From NCBI RefSeq assembly GCF_025655475.1, contig NZ_JAHTIK010000001.1, forward strand, positions 919,980 through 983,979: a DNA stretch of 64,000 nt. The letters are read 5' to 3'. Each line of letters begins with the position of its first letter. Positions within the stretch are counted from its first letter, which is position 1. The notes below the pieces were generated by a model, which was not told the origin of the DNA, did no database searches, and saw only the letters and a list, made by a program, of their open reading frames with translations. The position numbers were made by a program, and so were the translations under genes. Shown here one piece after another: positions 18,224-27,014 of this stretch. The stretch comes from Kitasatospora sp. DSM 101779. Lineage in GTDB: Bacteria > Actinomycetota > Actinomycetes > Streptomycetales > Streptomycetaceae.

Positions 18224-19164
18224 CCGCCGCCGCGAGCGGCCGTCCGCCGCGCAGCGTCATGGTCCTCACCAACCCCGCCGCGGGCGGGGGCCACGCCGCG
18301 CAGGCCGCCCGCCGGGCCACCGCCCGGCTGCGCGAGCACGGCATCGAGGTGCTGAACACCGCGGGCGCCGACCCCGAGGACGCCGTCCGGCTCGCCCGGG
18401 AGGCGGTCGGTCGCGGCGTGGACGCCCTGGTCACCGCCGGCGGCGACGGCATGATCAGCCTCGCGCTGCAGGCCCTGGCGGGCACCGGAACCCCGCTCGG
18501 CATCGTCCCGGCCGGTACCGGCAACGACCACGCCCGCGCGTACGGGCTGCCGCTCGGCGACCCGGAGGCGGCCGCCGACGTGATCGCCGCGGGCCGGACC
18601 GCCACCGTCGACCTGGGCCGGGCCACCACCGCGGACGGCACCGGGCGCTGGTTCGGATCGGTGCTCGCGACCGGCTTCGACTCGCTGGTGAGCGACCGCA
18701 CCAACCGGCTGCGGTGGCCGCGCGGCCGGATGCGCTACAACCTGGCGATCCTGGTCGAGTTCGCCAACCTGCGGCCGCTGCCGTTCCGCCTGGTGCTGGC
18801 GGACGGCACAGTGATCGAGCGCGACCTCGTGCTCGCCGCCGTGGGCAACACCCGCAGCTACGGCGGCGGCATGCAGATGTGCCCGCAGGCCGACCCGGCC
18901 GACGGGCTGTTCGACGTGACGGTCGTCCGGGCGATGCCGCGGCTCAAGGTGGCCCGGTTCTTCCCGACCGTCTTCAAGGGCACCCATGTGCAGCACGAGG
19001 AGGTCGAGATCCACCGGACCTCCTCGCTGCGCATCGAGTCCCCCGGCATCACCGCCTACGCCGACGGCGAGTACATCGGCCCGCTGCCGGTCGAGGTCGA
19101 GGTGGTGCCGGGTGCGCTGCGCCTGCTGGTGCCGGCAGGCGTCCGGGGTGCGGTCACCGAGTGA
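18220..19164 (+). CDS. Diacylglycerol kinase-family lipid kinase
   Basis: Protein of about 314 residues that phosphorylates a lipid diol such as diacylglycerol. The N-terminal catalytic domain shows VMVLTNPAAGGGHAAQ, the ATP-binding VTAGGDGMISLALQAL and GIVPAGTGNDHARA, and the C-terminal part has VGNTRSYGGGMQMCPQADP, all typical of the DgkB/YegS family. The start taken is TTG 18220, which overlaps the TGA of the oxidase gene and suggests translational coupling. An ATG at 18259 is the alternative and still precedes all motifs. Confidence 0.88.
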   Translation: MTAAASGRPPRSVMVLTNPAAGGGHAAQAARRATARLREHGIEVLNTAGADPEDAVRLAREAVGRGVDALVTAGGDGMISLALQALAGTGTPLGIVPAGTGNDHARAYGLPLGDPEAAADVIAAGRTATVDLGRATTADGTGRWFGSVLATGFDSLVSDRTNRLRWPRGRMRYNLAILVEFANLRPLPFRLVLADGTVIERDLVLAAVGNTRSYGGGMQMCPQADPADGLFDVTVVRAMPRLKVARFFPTVFKGTHVQHEEVEIHRTSSLRIESPGITAYADGEYIGPLPVEVEVVPGALRLLVPAGVRGAVTE

Positions 19165-19173
19165 CCGCACCCC
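19145..19173 (+). terminator. Perfect 13-bp hairpin at the end of the lipid kinase gene
   Basis: GGGGTGCGGTCAC pairs exactly with GTGACCGCACCCC around a 3-base loop, and the stop codon lies in the right arm. There is no T-run, as is usual in high-GC actinobacteria. It stands directly before a second perfect hairpin. Confidence 0.75.
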
Positions 19174-19179
19174 GGCGCC

Positions 19180-19212
19180 GCACCGACAGCCCGTCCGACG
19201 GGCTGTCGGTGC
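19180..19212 (+). terminator. Perfect 14-bp hairpin between lipid kinase and YjbR-like gene
   Basis: GCACCGACAGCCCG pairs exactly with CGGGCTGTCGGTGC around a TCCGA loop. It lies 20 bases before the ATG of the next plus-strand gene, so it may terminate the upstream transcript while also forming or masking the next gene's leader. Confidence 0.8.
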
Positions 19213-19231
19213 GGCGGGCCAGACTGGGGGC

Positions 19232-19618
19232 ATGACGCCCGAAGCCCTCAAAGCGGCCTGCCTGGCACTGAACGGCGCCGAGGAGACCTTCCCGTTCAAC
19301 GCCGAGACCTCGGTGTTCAAGGTCGGCGGGAAGATGTTCGCCCTCAGCGCGCTGGAGGGCTCGCCGCTGTCGGTGAGCCTGAAGTGCGATCCCGACCTGG
19401 CCGTCCGGCTGCGGGCCGAACACCCGGCGATCACCGGCGGCTGGCACCTCAACAAGCGGCACTGGAACACCGTCCTGCTGGACGGATCGGTGCCCGCCCC
19501 GCTGGTGCTGGACATGATCGAGGACTCGTACGACCTGGTGGTCGCCTCGCTCCCGCGCGCCCAGCAGCTCCGACTGGACTGGCCCGGTGTCAGGTCCCGT
19601 GGCGGCGAGGGCGGCTGA
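19232..19618 (+). CDS. MmcQ/YjbR-family protein
   Basis: Protein of 128 residues beginning MTPEALKAACLALNGAEETFPF. Family marks are EETFPF near residues 18-23, FKVGGKMFAL, and GGWHLNKRHWNTV near 66-78, all typical of the CyaY-like, presumed DNA-binding YjbR fold. The function is poorly defined in any species. The ATG follows GGGGG closely and comes just after a strong hairpin. Confidence 0.85.
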   Translation: MTPEALKAACLALNGAEETFPFNAETSVFKVGGKMFALSALEGSPLSVSLKCDPDLAVRLRAEHPAITGGWHLNKRHWNTVLLDGSVPAPLVLDMIEDSYDLVVASLPRAQQLRLDWPGVRSRGGEGG

Positions 19619-19744
19619 CGGGCACCTCGTCGGGGGCGCGTGGAGCACCTGGCTGCCGTCGTCCTGCCGCGCCCGGATCGCAGCCGTTCCCCCGGCCGGC
19701 GGTGCCTGTGCCCCGGACCGACCGCCGACGGCCGAAGGCTCCTC

Positions 19745-20245
19745 CTACGGCCAGAACTTGTGACCCTTCACGCGAATGGAGGGCCGGCCCTCGCCGGTGG
19801 TCCTGCGCAGCTTGTTGAGACCGGTGTAGGCGCGGCCCATCCGGAAGGCGGTCAGGCCGCCGACGAACGAGACGGCCGTCGCCAGGACGAGCAGCCCGAT
19901 GGTGGTCACGGTCGAGTCCGCCTGGTCCTCGTCCACCGTCTGCCCGCCGTAGTGCACCAGCATCGGCACCCAGACCAGCAGCAGGGCGAGCAGCACCGCG
20001 CCGACCACCAGGTTGGCGAGCCGCTTCGCGCGGGCCTTGGCCAGGCTCTCCACCCGGACGCTGAAGTCCATCCGGCAGGTCGGGCAGCGGAAGAGGGTCG
20101 TGGCGGCGCCCTCCCGCGGACGGACGAACTCAGGTGAGGACAGTTGGCTGACCTTCCACCGGGTGGTGATCAGGGTGCCGGCCGACTTCACCTCGGCCAG
20201 GCAGGCGAAGGACAGCGTGTACCGCTCCCCCAGGTGCACGGGCAT
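19745..20245 (-). CDS. Membrane protein with one CxxC knuckle, unknown function
   Basis: Protein of 166 residues from ATG 20245, which has AAGGGG nine bases upstream. A cytosolic N-terminal part contains FRCPTCRMDF (one half of a zinc knuckle). Two membrane segments follow, LANLVVGAVLLALLLVWVPM and IGLLVLATAVSFVGGLTAF. The single CxxC suggests metal binding by a dimer or a vestigial ribbon. It lies 121 bases after the start-distal end of the phosphatase gene on the same strand, and nothing links them functionally. Confidence 0.7.
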   Translation of the reverse strand: MPVHLGERYTLSFACLAEVKSAGTLITTRWKVSQLSSPEFVRPREGAATTLFRCPTCRMDFSVRVESLAKARAKRLANLVVGAVLLALLLVWVPMLVHYGGQTVDEDQADSTVTTIGLLVLATAVSFVGGLTAFRMGRAYTGLNKLRRTTGEGRPSIRVKGHKFWP

Positions 20246-20366
20246 GCGCTCGGGTCCCCTTCTGCCGCCGCGGGGCGGTCGGGCCGCGCCCCGCTCGGTG
20301 CGTGGACCTCCATCGTCGGGCACGGCACCGGGCGCTGTGCGGCGAATCGGCGAATTCCCCGAACAA

Positions 20367-22838
20367 CTATCCGGCCCGGTACGGCAGTTCGACCTCGGCC
20401 CAGACCACCTTGCCCTCCTTGGTGGGGCGGGTGCCCCAGCGGTGGGCGAGTTCGCTGACCAGGTGCATCCCGCGGCCGCCCTCGTCCTCCTCGGCCGAGG
20501 AGCGCAGCCGCGGGGACTGGGCGCCGGCGTCGGAGACCTCGACGGTCAGGGTTCGGTCGTCGCGGTAGAGCCGCAGCCGGCGCGGCGCATCGGCGTGCAG
20601 CAGGGCGTTGGTGACGAGTTCGCTGACCATCAGTTCGGCGAAGTCCGAGTGCCCGGCCAGGCCCCAGGCCTGCAGGGTGGCCCGGGTGAAGCGGCGGGCC
20701 TGCGCGGGCAGCGGGCCCTCGCCGGGGAGGTCGAGGGTGGCGATGCGCTCGGCGGGGACGGGCAGGGCGCGGGCGAGGATCATCGCGATGTCGTCGTCGG
20801 TGCCCTCGGCGACCAGTGCGGCGAGCACCGCGTCGGCGCTCTCCTCCAGGGTCCGCGGGCGGCCGGCGAGGGTGCGGGCGAGCAGGGCGATGCCCTCGTC
20901 GATGTCCTGGCCGCGGCGTTCGATCAGTCCGTCGGTGTAGAGGGCGACGGTCGCGCCGACCGGCAGGGTGAACTCGACGGCCTCGAAGCCGGCGCCGCCG
21001 ATGCCGAGCGGGACGCCGGGCGGCAGGTCGACCGTGCTGGCGGTGCCGTCGGGGGCGACGCGGACGGGCGGCAGGTGTCCGGCCGAGGCGACGGTACAGG
21101 TGCGGTCCACGGGGTCGTAGACCAGGCAGATGCAGGTGGCGAACTGGCCCTCGCCGATGGCGTTGGCGGTCTCGTCGAGCCGGGTCAGCACCTGCTCGGG
21201 CGGCAGGTCGAGAGTGGCCAGGGTGCGGGCGACGGTGCGCAGCTGGCCCATCGTGGCGGCGGCCCGGATGCCGTGGCCCATGACGTCGCCGACGACCAGG
21301 GCGACCCGGCCGCAGGAGAGCGGCACCACGTCGAACCAGTCGCCGCCGACCTCGGAGACCAGGCTGCTCGGCAGGTAGCGGTGGGCGATCTCCAGGCCGA
21401 GGGTGCGGTGGATCTCCTGCGGCAGCAGGCTGCGCTGCAGGGTGAGCGCGGTCTCGCGCTCGCGCCGGTAGAGCCGGGCGTTGTCAATGGCGAGGGCGGC
21501 GCGGGCGACGAGTTCCTCGGCGAGGGCGACATCGGCGGCGGTGAACGGCTCCGGGTTGCGGGTGCGGACGAACTCGGCGCCGCCGAGCACCATCCCGCGG
21601 GCCAGGACCGGCACCATCAGGTAGGAGTGGACGCCCGCGGCGATACCCGGGCCGACCCGGTCGGAGCTGGGCACCAGGCCGCGCAGTACCTCCTCGTCGA
21701 CGTGCGAGCGCAGCAGCGGCCGTCCGCTGCGCAGGCACTGGGTGTAGACGCGCTGGGCGTCGTACTCGGTGGTCGCGCCGACCGCGTCGGCGGCCCGGGT
21801 GAGCCCGGCCTCGTAGGCCTCGCCGACGGCGACGGCGCGGACGAGGATCGGCTTGTCCGGCTGGATGGGGGCGGGTTCCTCGCCGCGCAGCACCGGCTCC
21901 AGCAGGTCGACGGTGGCGAAGTCGGCGAACCGCGGGATGACCGCCTCGATCAGCTCCTCGGCGGTGCGCTGCAGGTCGAGGGTGGTGCCGATACGGGCGG
22001 TGGCCTCCGCGAGCAGGGCGAGGCGCTCCTGGGCGCGGGCGGCGCGCGCCTCGGCCTGGAAGCGCTCGGTGACGTCGATCAGCGAGGAGCTGACGCCGAG
22101 CACCCGGCCGGTGGAGTCCTCCAGTCTGAAGTAGGAGGCGGACCAGGCGCGGTCGCGGCGCGGTTCGCCGGGGGTGCGGCCGTGCGAGCGGGCGTCGACG
22201 ATCGGGCGGCCCGTGGTGAGCACCTGGCGCATCACGGCCTCGATCTCGGCGCTGTTGAGGCCGGGCAGCACCCCGGAGACCCGGCGGCCGATGTGTTCGT
22301 CCACCGGCACCCCGTTGATCTTGGCCAGGGCGTGGTTCAGCCGGACGAAGCGCAGGTCGGTGTCGTAGACCGCCATGCCGATCGGGGACTGGTTGAAGAT
22401 GCCGTCCAGGACGGCGAGGTCCGCCTCGACCTGGCGCAGGGCGCGGACGTCGGAGCCGGTGACCAGCAGCAGGCGCTGCCCGGCGGGCCCGGCGATCGGA
22501 TAGGTGTGGAACTCGATCTCGACGTCCGTGCCGTCGCGGTGCCGGATCGGCCGGATGCCGGACCAGCCGGAGCCCGCCATGATCTGCTTGAACAGCTCGT
22601 CGGCCTGGTGCCGCCTGCCCTCGGGGACGAGCAGCTCGGCCGCGTAGGCGCCGACGGCCTCCTCGGCGGGATGGCCGGAGAGCGCCGCGGCCTCCTCGCT
22701 CCAGTGCAGGATGCGGCCGTCCTCCTGGAGGAGGGCGGTGGCGAGGGGCACCAGACGGTGGCCGGCCAGGCGCGCCGAGGCTGCGCCCGCCTCACCGCGG
22801 CCGGCGCCGTCGGTGGCGGTCCAGTCGAATCCGTGCAT
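20367..22838 (-). CDS. SpoIIE-type PP2C phosphatase with PAS, GAF and HATPase domains
   Basis: Multi-domain sensor of 823 residues from ATG 22838 (MHGFDWTATDG). In order: two PAS domains (ILHWSEEAAALSGHP; DGIFNQSPIGMAVYDTDL), a GAF domain (about 290-460), a PP2C/SpoIIE phosphatase (GGDWFDVVPL, VVGDVMGHGIRAA, ALYTDGLIERRG, GTDDDIAMILA) and a C-terminal HATPase_c domain (LVTNALLHADAP, GGRGMHLV). Such proteins control anti-anti-sigma factors in stress or developmental sigma networks and combine phosphatase and RsbW-like kinase activity in one chain. No transmembrane segment is visible, so it is cytosolic. No anti-sigma partner gene is adjacent. Confidence 0.9.
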   Translation of the reverse strand: MHGFDWTATDGAGRGEAGAASARLAGHRLVPLATALLQEDGRILHWSEEAAALSGHPAEEAVGAYAAELLVPEGRRHQADELFKQIMAGSGWSGIRPIRHRDGTDVEIEFHTYPIAGPAGQRLLLVTGSDVRALRQVEADLAVLDGIFNQSPIGMAVYDTDLRFVRLNHALAKINGVPVDEHIGRRVSGVLPGLNSAEIEAVMRQVLTTGRPIVDARSHGRTPGEPRRDRAWSASYFRLEDSTGRVLGVSSSLIDVTERFQAEARAARAQERLALLAEATARIGTTLDLQRTAEELIEAVIPRFADFATVDLLEPVLRGEEPAPIQPDKPILVRAVAVGEAYEAGLTRAADAVGATTEYDAQRVYTQCLRSGRPLLRSHVDEEVLRGLVPSSDRVGPGIAAGVHSYLMVPVLARGMVLGGAEFVRTRNPEPFTAADVALAEELVARAALAIDNARLYRRERETALTLQRSLLPQEIHRTLGLEIAHRYLPSSLVSEVGGDWFDVVPLSCGRVALVVGDVMGHGIRAAATMGQLRTVARTLATLDLPPEQVLTRLDETANAIGEGQFATCICLVYDPVDRTCTVASAGHLPPVRVAPDGTASTVDLPPGVPLGIGGAGFEAVEFTLPVGATVALYTDGLIERRGQDIDEGIALLARTLAGRPRTLEESADAVLAALVAEGTDDDIAMILARALPVPAERIATLDLPGEGPLPAQARRFTRATLQAWGLAGHSDFAELMVSELVTNALLHADAPRRLRLYRDDRTLTVEVSDAGAQSPRLRSSAEEDEGGRGMHLVSELAHRWGTRPTKEGKVVWAEVELPYRAG

Positions 22839-22967
22839 CTTCAGGAGTTCACCTGCCCGGTACCTTCCCGGTGGGAGGCCGGCCAATCCGGTCCCCACCA
22901 GACTGCACAAAGCCCGGCCGGTCGGCGACTGCGGGTCTCCGGCCGGTCGGGCGCGGTCTGTTCGTAC

Positions 22968-23627
22968 TCAGCACGCCGGTCTCCCGCCGGCCGGCCCGCC
23001 CTCGGCCGGTCCCCGTCCGGCCAGTGCCGCCTCCAGCAGGCCGGCCCACTGGCGGACGATGCCGGAGCGGCGGGTGCCGTCGTCGGTCAGCAGGTTGGCC
23101 AGGCCGAGGCCGCGGGCCATGTCCATGGTGGCCTGCACGGTCTCCCGTACCCCGGGCCGGGACTCGTCCGCGCCGAGGAACTCCACGGCGGCCCGGTGCG
23201 ACTCCCGGCCCACGTGGTTCTCCAGCGCGACGATCCGCTCGCGCAGCGCGTCCTCGGTGGCGGCCGCCACCCACAGGTGCAGCGCGGCACGGAACAGTGG
23301 GCCGGTGTAGAGCCTGACGATCATGGAGACCACGGCCTCGGTGCGGCCCGGCCCGGCCGGCGGCAGCTGCTCGGCGCTGGCGCGCACCTGGGCGAGCCGC
23401 TCGTCGGCGACGTGCTCGACGGCCGCCGTGAAGAGGTCCTCGCGGGTCGGGAAGTGGTGCTGGGCGGCGCCCCGCGTCACTCCCGCCCGCTCGGCGACCA
23501 CGGCGACCGTCGACCCCTGCCAGCCCAGCTCGGCCAGGCACTCCACGGCGGCCTCCAGCAGGCGGCGGCGGGTGGCGCGGCTTCGGTCCTGCTGCGGGGT
23601 GCGCAGGGCTGCGGCGTGGGCGGTCAT
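22968..23627 (-). CDS. TetR-family transcriptional regulator
   Basis: Protein of 219 residues with the helix-turn-helix STVAVVAERAGVTRGAAQHHF near residues 39-59 and a C-terminal helical sensor domain. It begins 45 bases after the stop of the acyl-CoA ligase on the same strand, so it closes the acyl-CoA catabolic operon and is its likely local repressor. The palindrome at 32316-32329 ahead of the first operon gene is a candidate site. The Pro/Gly-rich tail is disordered. Confidence 0.9.
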   Translation of the reverse strand: MTAHAAALRTPQQDRSRATRRRLLEAAVECLAELGWQGSTVAVVAERAGVTRGAAQHHFPTREDLFTAAVEHVADERLAQVRASAEQLPPAGPGRTEAVVSMIVRLYTGPLFRAALHLWVAAATEDALRERIVALENHVGRESHRAAVEFLGADESRPGVRETVQATMDMARGLGLANLLTDDGTRRSGIVRQWAGLLEAALAGRGPAEGGPAGGRPAC

Positions 23628-23672
23628 GGCCTGGCTTTCCGGTGACGTGTACGGCGGGTGGGCCCGATCCTC

Positions 23673-25271
23673 TCAGATCGCCGGCGCGCCGGCGGCGGAC
23701 GGGCGGGCCCGCAGCTCGCGACGGAGGATCTTGCCGCTCGCGGACTTGGGCACCGCGTCGAGGAACTCCACCGCCCGCACCTTCTTGTACGGGGCGACCT
23801 GCGCCGCCACGTACTCCTCGACCTGGGCCTCCGTCAGCTCGCTGCCGGGGGCCCGCACCACGAAGGCCTTCGGTCGTTCGGTGCCGTCCTCACCGGTGAT
23901 GCCGACGACCGCGGCGTCCGCGATCTCGGGGTGGGTGAGCAGCAGCGCCTCCAGCTCGGCGGGGGCGACCTGGTATCCCTTGTACTTGATCAGCTCCTTC
24001 ACCCGGTCGACGACGAAGAGGTAGCCGTCCTCGTCGACGTAGCCGACGTCGCCGGTGTGCAGCCAGCCGTCCGCGTCGAGCATCGCGTCGGTCTCCGACT
24101 GGCGGCCGAAGTAGCCCTTCATCACCTGCGGGCCGCGGAAGAGCAGCTCGCCGCGCTGCCCGGCGGGCAGGTCGGTGTCGGGGTCGTCGAGGGAGACGAT
24201 CCGCAGCTCGGTGGAGGCCACCATCCTCCCGACCGTGCCCGGCGGCGGCGCCGGGTCGTCCAGCGGGACGACGTGGGTGACCGGGGAGAGCTCGGTCATG
24301 CCGTAGCCCTGGTGGATGCGCGGCAGGCCGAGCCGGCGGGCGGCGGCGTCGGCGAGCTCGGCGTCCAGCGGGGCGGCGGCGCTGAGCACGTACTTCACCG
24401 AGGAGAGGTCGTAGCGGTCGACTAGCGGGTGCTTGGCCAGGGCCAGGACCATCGGCGGGGCGGCGAACACGCCCTCGATCCGCTGCTCCTGGATGGTGCG
24501 CAGGAACTGCTCCAGGTCGAAGCGGGGCAGCACGACGACGGTGGAGCCGCAGCGCAGCGGATGGTTGAGCAGCGCGGTCAGGCCGTAGATGTGGAAGAAC
24601 GGCAGCACGGCGATGATCCGCTCGCCGGAGGCGGTGGCGTGCACCGAGTCGGTCTGCGCCAGGTTGGAGCCGATCGAACGGTGGGTGAGCATCACGCCCT
24701 TCGGCAGGCCGGTGGTACCGCTGGAGTACGGCAGCACGGCGAGGTCTCCGGGGTCGATCCGCGGGGCCGGCTCGGCGGCGGCGGTCGCGGCGAGGTCGGT
24801 GAGCGAGCGGTGGCCGGGGGCATGGTCGCAGACGAAGACCTCGGCGATCGGGCGGCCCTCGGCGGCGAGCGCGGCGGCGGCCTCGGCGGCGACCGGCAGG
24901 AAGGCGGAGACGGTGACGATCCAGCGCGCGCCGCTGTCGCGCAGCTGGCCGGCGAGTTCGCCCGCGGTGGCGAGCGAGCTCACCGTGGTGACGGTGGCGC
25001 CGGTGCGGGTCGCGCCGTAGAAGGCGACCGGCCAGGCGATGGTGTTCGGGCTGAACAGCGCTACCACGTCGCCCTGGCGCACGCCCGCCTCGGCGAGGCC
25101 GGCCGCGGTGCGGCGGGCCGCGAGGTCGAGCTCGGCGTAGCTGAGGGTACGCCCGGTGATGCCGTCGACCAGGGCGGGCAGGTCGGCCCGGCCGTCCAGA
25201 TCCCCGAGGACGGCGTCGTGGATGGGCACGTCGACGGGCTCGATCTCGGGGTGGTCGCTGCGGAACACCAT
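23673..25271 (-). CDS. Acyl-CoA ligase (4-coumarate:CoA ligase type)
   Basis: Protein of 532 residues from ATG 25271, which has a strong GGAGGT site. Motifs are LPYSSGTTGLPKGVML, HQGYGMTELSPVTH, a C-terminal TGDVGYVDEDGYLFVVDR, IKYKGYQVAPAELE and the catalytic lysine in PKSASGKILRREL. The two intact hinge and lysine motifs show a true CoA ligase. Substrates of this branch range from aryl-propenoic acids to medium-chain and terpenoid acids. In this operon it would activate the acid that the dehydrogenase and carboxylase then degrade. Confidence 0.9.
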   Translation of the reverse strand: MVFRSDHPEIEPVDVPIHDAVLGDLDGRADLPALVDGITGRTLSYAELDLAARRTAAGLAEAGVRQGDVVALFSPNTIAWPVAFYGATRTGATVTTVSSLATAGELAGQLRDSGARWIVTVSAFLPVAAEAAAALAAEGRPIAEVFVCDHAPGHRSLTDLAATAAAEPAPRIDPGDLAVLPYSSGTTGLPKGVMLTHRSIGSNLAQTDSVHATASGERIIAVLPFFHIYGLTALLNHPLRCGSTVVVLPRFDLEQFLRTIQEQRIEGVFAAPPMVLALAKHPLVDRYDLSSVKYVLSAAAPLDAELADAAARRLGLPRIHQGYGMTELSPVTHVVPLDDPAPPPGTVGRMVASTELRIVSLDDPDTDLPAGQRGELLFRGPQVMKGYFGRQSETDAMLDADGWLHTGDVGYVDEDGYLFVVDRVKELIKYKGYQVAPAELEALLLTHPEIADAAVVGITGEDGTERPKAFVVRAPGSELTEAQVEEYVAAQVAPYKKVRAVEFLDAVPKSASGKILRRELRARPSAAGAPAI

Positions 25272-25401
25272 GCATACCTCCGGCGGGGTGATGGGGAGCT
25301 CGCGGTGCTGCCAGGTTGCCGGGTCACAGCCTGCCCGCTTTCCGCCCCGCAGCCCAGAGGGCGTACAGCACGGAAACGAGACGAGCGCCCCAGGGCATGG
25401 G

Positions 25402-25560
25402 GGGCAGCCACCCGGGGGCGCGGGGGCAACCACCCAGCGGCGCGGGGGGGCAGCCACCCGGGGGCGCGGGGGGCAGCCACCCGGGGGCGCGGGGGCAACC
25501 ACCCAGCGGCGCGGGGGCAGCCACCCAGGGCGCGGGGCAGCCACCCAGGGGCGCGGGGAA
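25402..25560 (+). repeat. Array of about seven 22-bp GC-rich repeats, left block
   Basis: Units of the form GGCARCCACCCRGSGGCGCG follow each other seven times with small variations, the last running into the left arm of the 21-bp inverted repeat. The same unit occurs on the opposite strand in the right block. Confidence 0.9.
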
Positions 25561-25653
25561 CTGCGCAGTCCGGGAGCGGGTATCAGAACAGCATGGGCCA
25601 AGCCCGGATCTGTACGTGGGCCGCATCCCGATTGCGCAGTTCCCCGCGCCCCT
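25547..25653. repeat. Perfect 21-bp inverted repeat with 65-bp loop
   Basis: The arms at 25547-25567 (AGGGGCGCGGGGAACTGCGC plus A) and 25633-25653 are exact complements. The loop is less GC-rich. From memory, GGGGCGCGGGGAACTGCGC-like arms are familiar intergenic sequence in Streptomyces, so this is likely one copy of a dispersed non-coding element. A transcript would fold into a very stable stem. Confidence 0.85.
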
Positions 25654-25781
25654 TAGTGGTTGCCCGTGACCCTGAGTGGTTTTCCTGCGCCCCTTAGTGG
25701 TTGCCCGTGGCCCTGAGTGCTTGCCCCGTATCCCGGGGTGGTTGCCCGTGGCCCTGGGGGCTTGCCCCTGGCCCTGGGGGC
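25648..25781 (-). repeat. Degenerate 21-bp repeats, right block
   Basis: Read on the minus strand, about seven units such as GGGCAACCACTAAGGGGCGC, GGAAAACCACTCAGGGTCAC and GGGCAAGCACTCAGGGCCAC run from the gene end into the inverted repeat. They mirror the left block and have diverged more. Confidence 0.8.
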
Positions 25782-26963
25782 TCAGTACGACCGCGGGAGG
25801 CCGAGGGTGTGTTGGGCGACGTAGTTGAGGATCATCTCGCGGCTGACCGGGGCGACCCGGCCGACCCGGGTGACGGTGAGGAGGGCGGCGAGGCCGTACT
25901 CCTGGGTGAGGCCGTTGCCGCCGAGCGTCTGGACGGCCTGGTCGACGGCCCGGCAGGCGGCCTCGCCGGCCGCGTACTTGGCCATGTTGGCGGCCTCGCC
26001 GGCGGCCAGGTCGTCCCCGGCGTCGTACAGGTGGGCGGCCTTCTGGGTCATCAGCCGGGCGAGTTCGACCTCGATGGCGCACTGGGCGAGCGGGTGGGCG
26101 ATGCCCTGGTGGGCACCGATCGGGGTGTCCCAGACGGTGCGGGTGCGGGCGTAGTCGACGGCGGTGTCCAGGGCGCGGCGGGCGGCCCCGATGGAGAACG
26201 CCGCCGTCATGATCCGTTCGGGGTTGAGGCCGGCGAAGAGCTGGAGCAGCCCGGCGTCCTCGTTGCCGACCAGGGCGTCGGCGGGCAGCCGGACGTCGTC
26301 CAGGAAGACCTGGAACTGCCTCTCGGCGGCGACCAGCTCCATCGGGATGGCCCGGTACTCGAAGCCGGGGGTGTCCCGCGGGACGACGAAGAGCGAGGGC
26401 CGCAGCCGGCCGGTGCGGGCGTCCTCGGTGCGGGCGACGAAGAGCACGGCGTCGGCGTGGTCGACGCCGGAGATGAAGACCTTGCGGCCGGTGAGCAGCC
26501 AGTCCTCGCCGTCGCGGCGGGCGACGGTGGAGATCCGGTGGGAGTTGGAGCCGGCGTCGGGTTCGGTGATGCCGAAGGCCATCCGGCGGGTGCCGTCGGC
26601 GAGGCCGGGCAGCCAGCGGCGGCGCTGTTCCTCGGTGCCGTAGCGGGCGATGACGGTGCCGCAGATGGCGGGCGAGACGACGAGCATCAGCAGCGGGCAG
26701 CCGCCGGCGCCGAGCTCTTCGAGGACGATGGCGAGTTCGGTGATGCCGGCGCCCCCGCCGCCGTACTCGGTGGGCAGGTTGACGCCGAGGTAGCCGAGCT
26801 TGCCGGCCTCGGCCCACAGTTCGTCGGCGTACTCGCCGGCGCGGGCCTTGGCCTGGAACCAGGCGGGGCCGAAGCGGGCGGCGAGGTCGGCGACGGCCCG
26901 GCGCAGGGCCTGCTGTTCGGGGGTCTCGACGAGGGTGCCTGCGGTGGTGCGCGGTGCGGACAT
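25782..26963 (-). CDS. Acyl-CoA dehydrogenase
   Basis: FAD enzyme of 393 residues that introduces an alpha,beta double bond into an acyl-CoA. It shows the family motif AFGITEPDAGSNSHRISTVA (about 132-151), GEDWLLTGRKVFISG, the FAD-interface stretch YARTRTVWDTPIGAHQGI, and C-terminal QTLGGNGLTQEYG with the usual active-site Glu region. It sits 51 bases after the biotin carboxylase gene in the same operon. The context fits a citronellyl-, isovaleryl- or similar branched acyl-CoA dehydrogenase. Confidence 0.92.
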   Translation of the reverse strand: MSAPRTTAGTLVETPEQQALRRAVADLAARFGPAWFQAKARAGEYADELWAEAGKLGYLGVNLPTEYGGGGAGITELAIVLEELGAGGCPLLMLVVSPAICGTVIARYGTEEQRRRWLPGLADGTRRMAFGITEPDAGSNSHRISTVARRDGEDWLLTGRKVFISGVDHADAVLFVARTEDARTGRLRPSLFVVPRDTPGFEYRAIPMELVAAERQFQVFLDDVRLPADALVGNEDAGLLQLFAGLNPERIMTAAFSIGAARRALDTAVDYARTRTVWDTPIGAHQGIAHPLAQCAIEVELARLMTQKAAHLYDAGDDLAAGEAANMAKYAAGEAACRAVDQAVQTLGGNGLTQEYGLAALLTVTRVGRVAPVSREMILNYVAQHTLGLPRSY

Positions 26964-27014
26964 GCGGCGTCCTTCCGGGCGGTGAGGGTGGGTGCCGTAC
27001 GGGGTGTTCGGGGC

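Larger units (their letters stand above)
25272..25781. other. 510-bp gene-free region made of convergent repeats
   Basis: It separates two co-directional genes of one catabolic operon and contains two opposed repeat arrays around a perfect 21-bp inverted repeat (listed separately). Frames crossing it give only Pro/Gly/Trp-rich repeated text, so no protein is called. Confidence 0.85.

Noticed and set aside
25271..25275. Alternative ATG four bases upstream of the ligase start
   Set aside because: It opens a different frame giving Arg/Pro-rich text. The ATG at 25271 leads straight into a conserved ligase.
25402..25781. Possible CRISPR array
   Set aside because: Units are contiguous with no unique spacers, point in opposite directions in two halves, and no cas gene is near.
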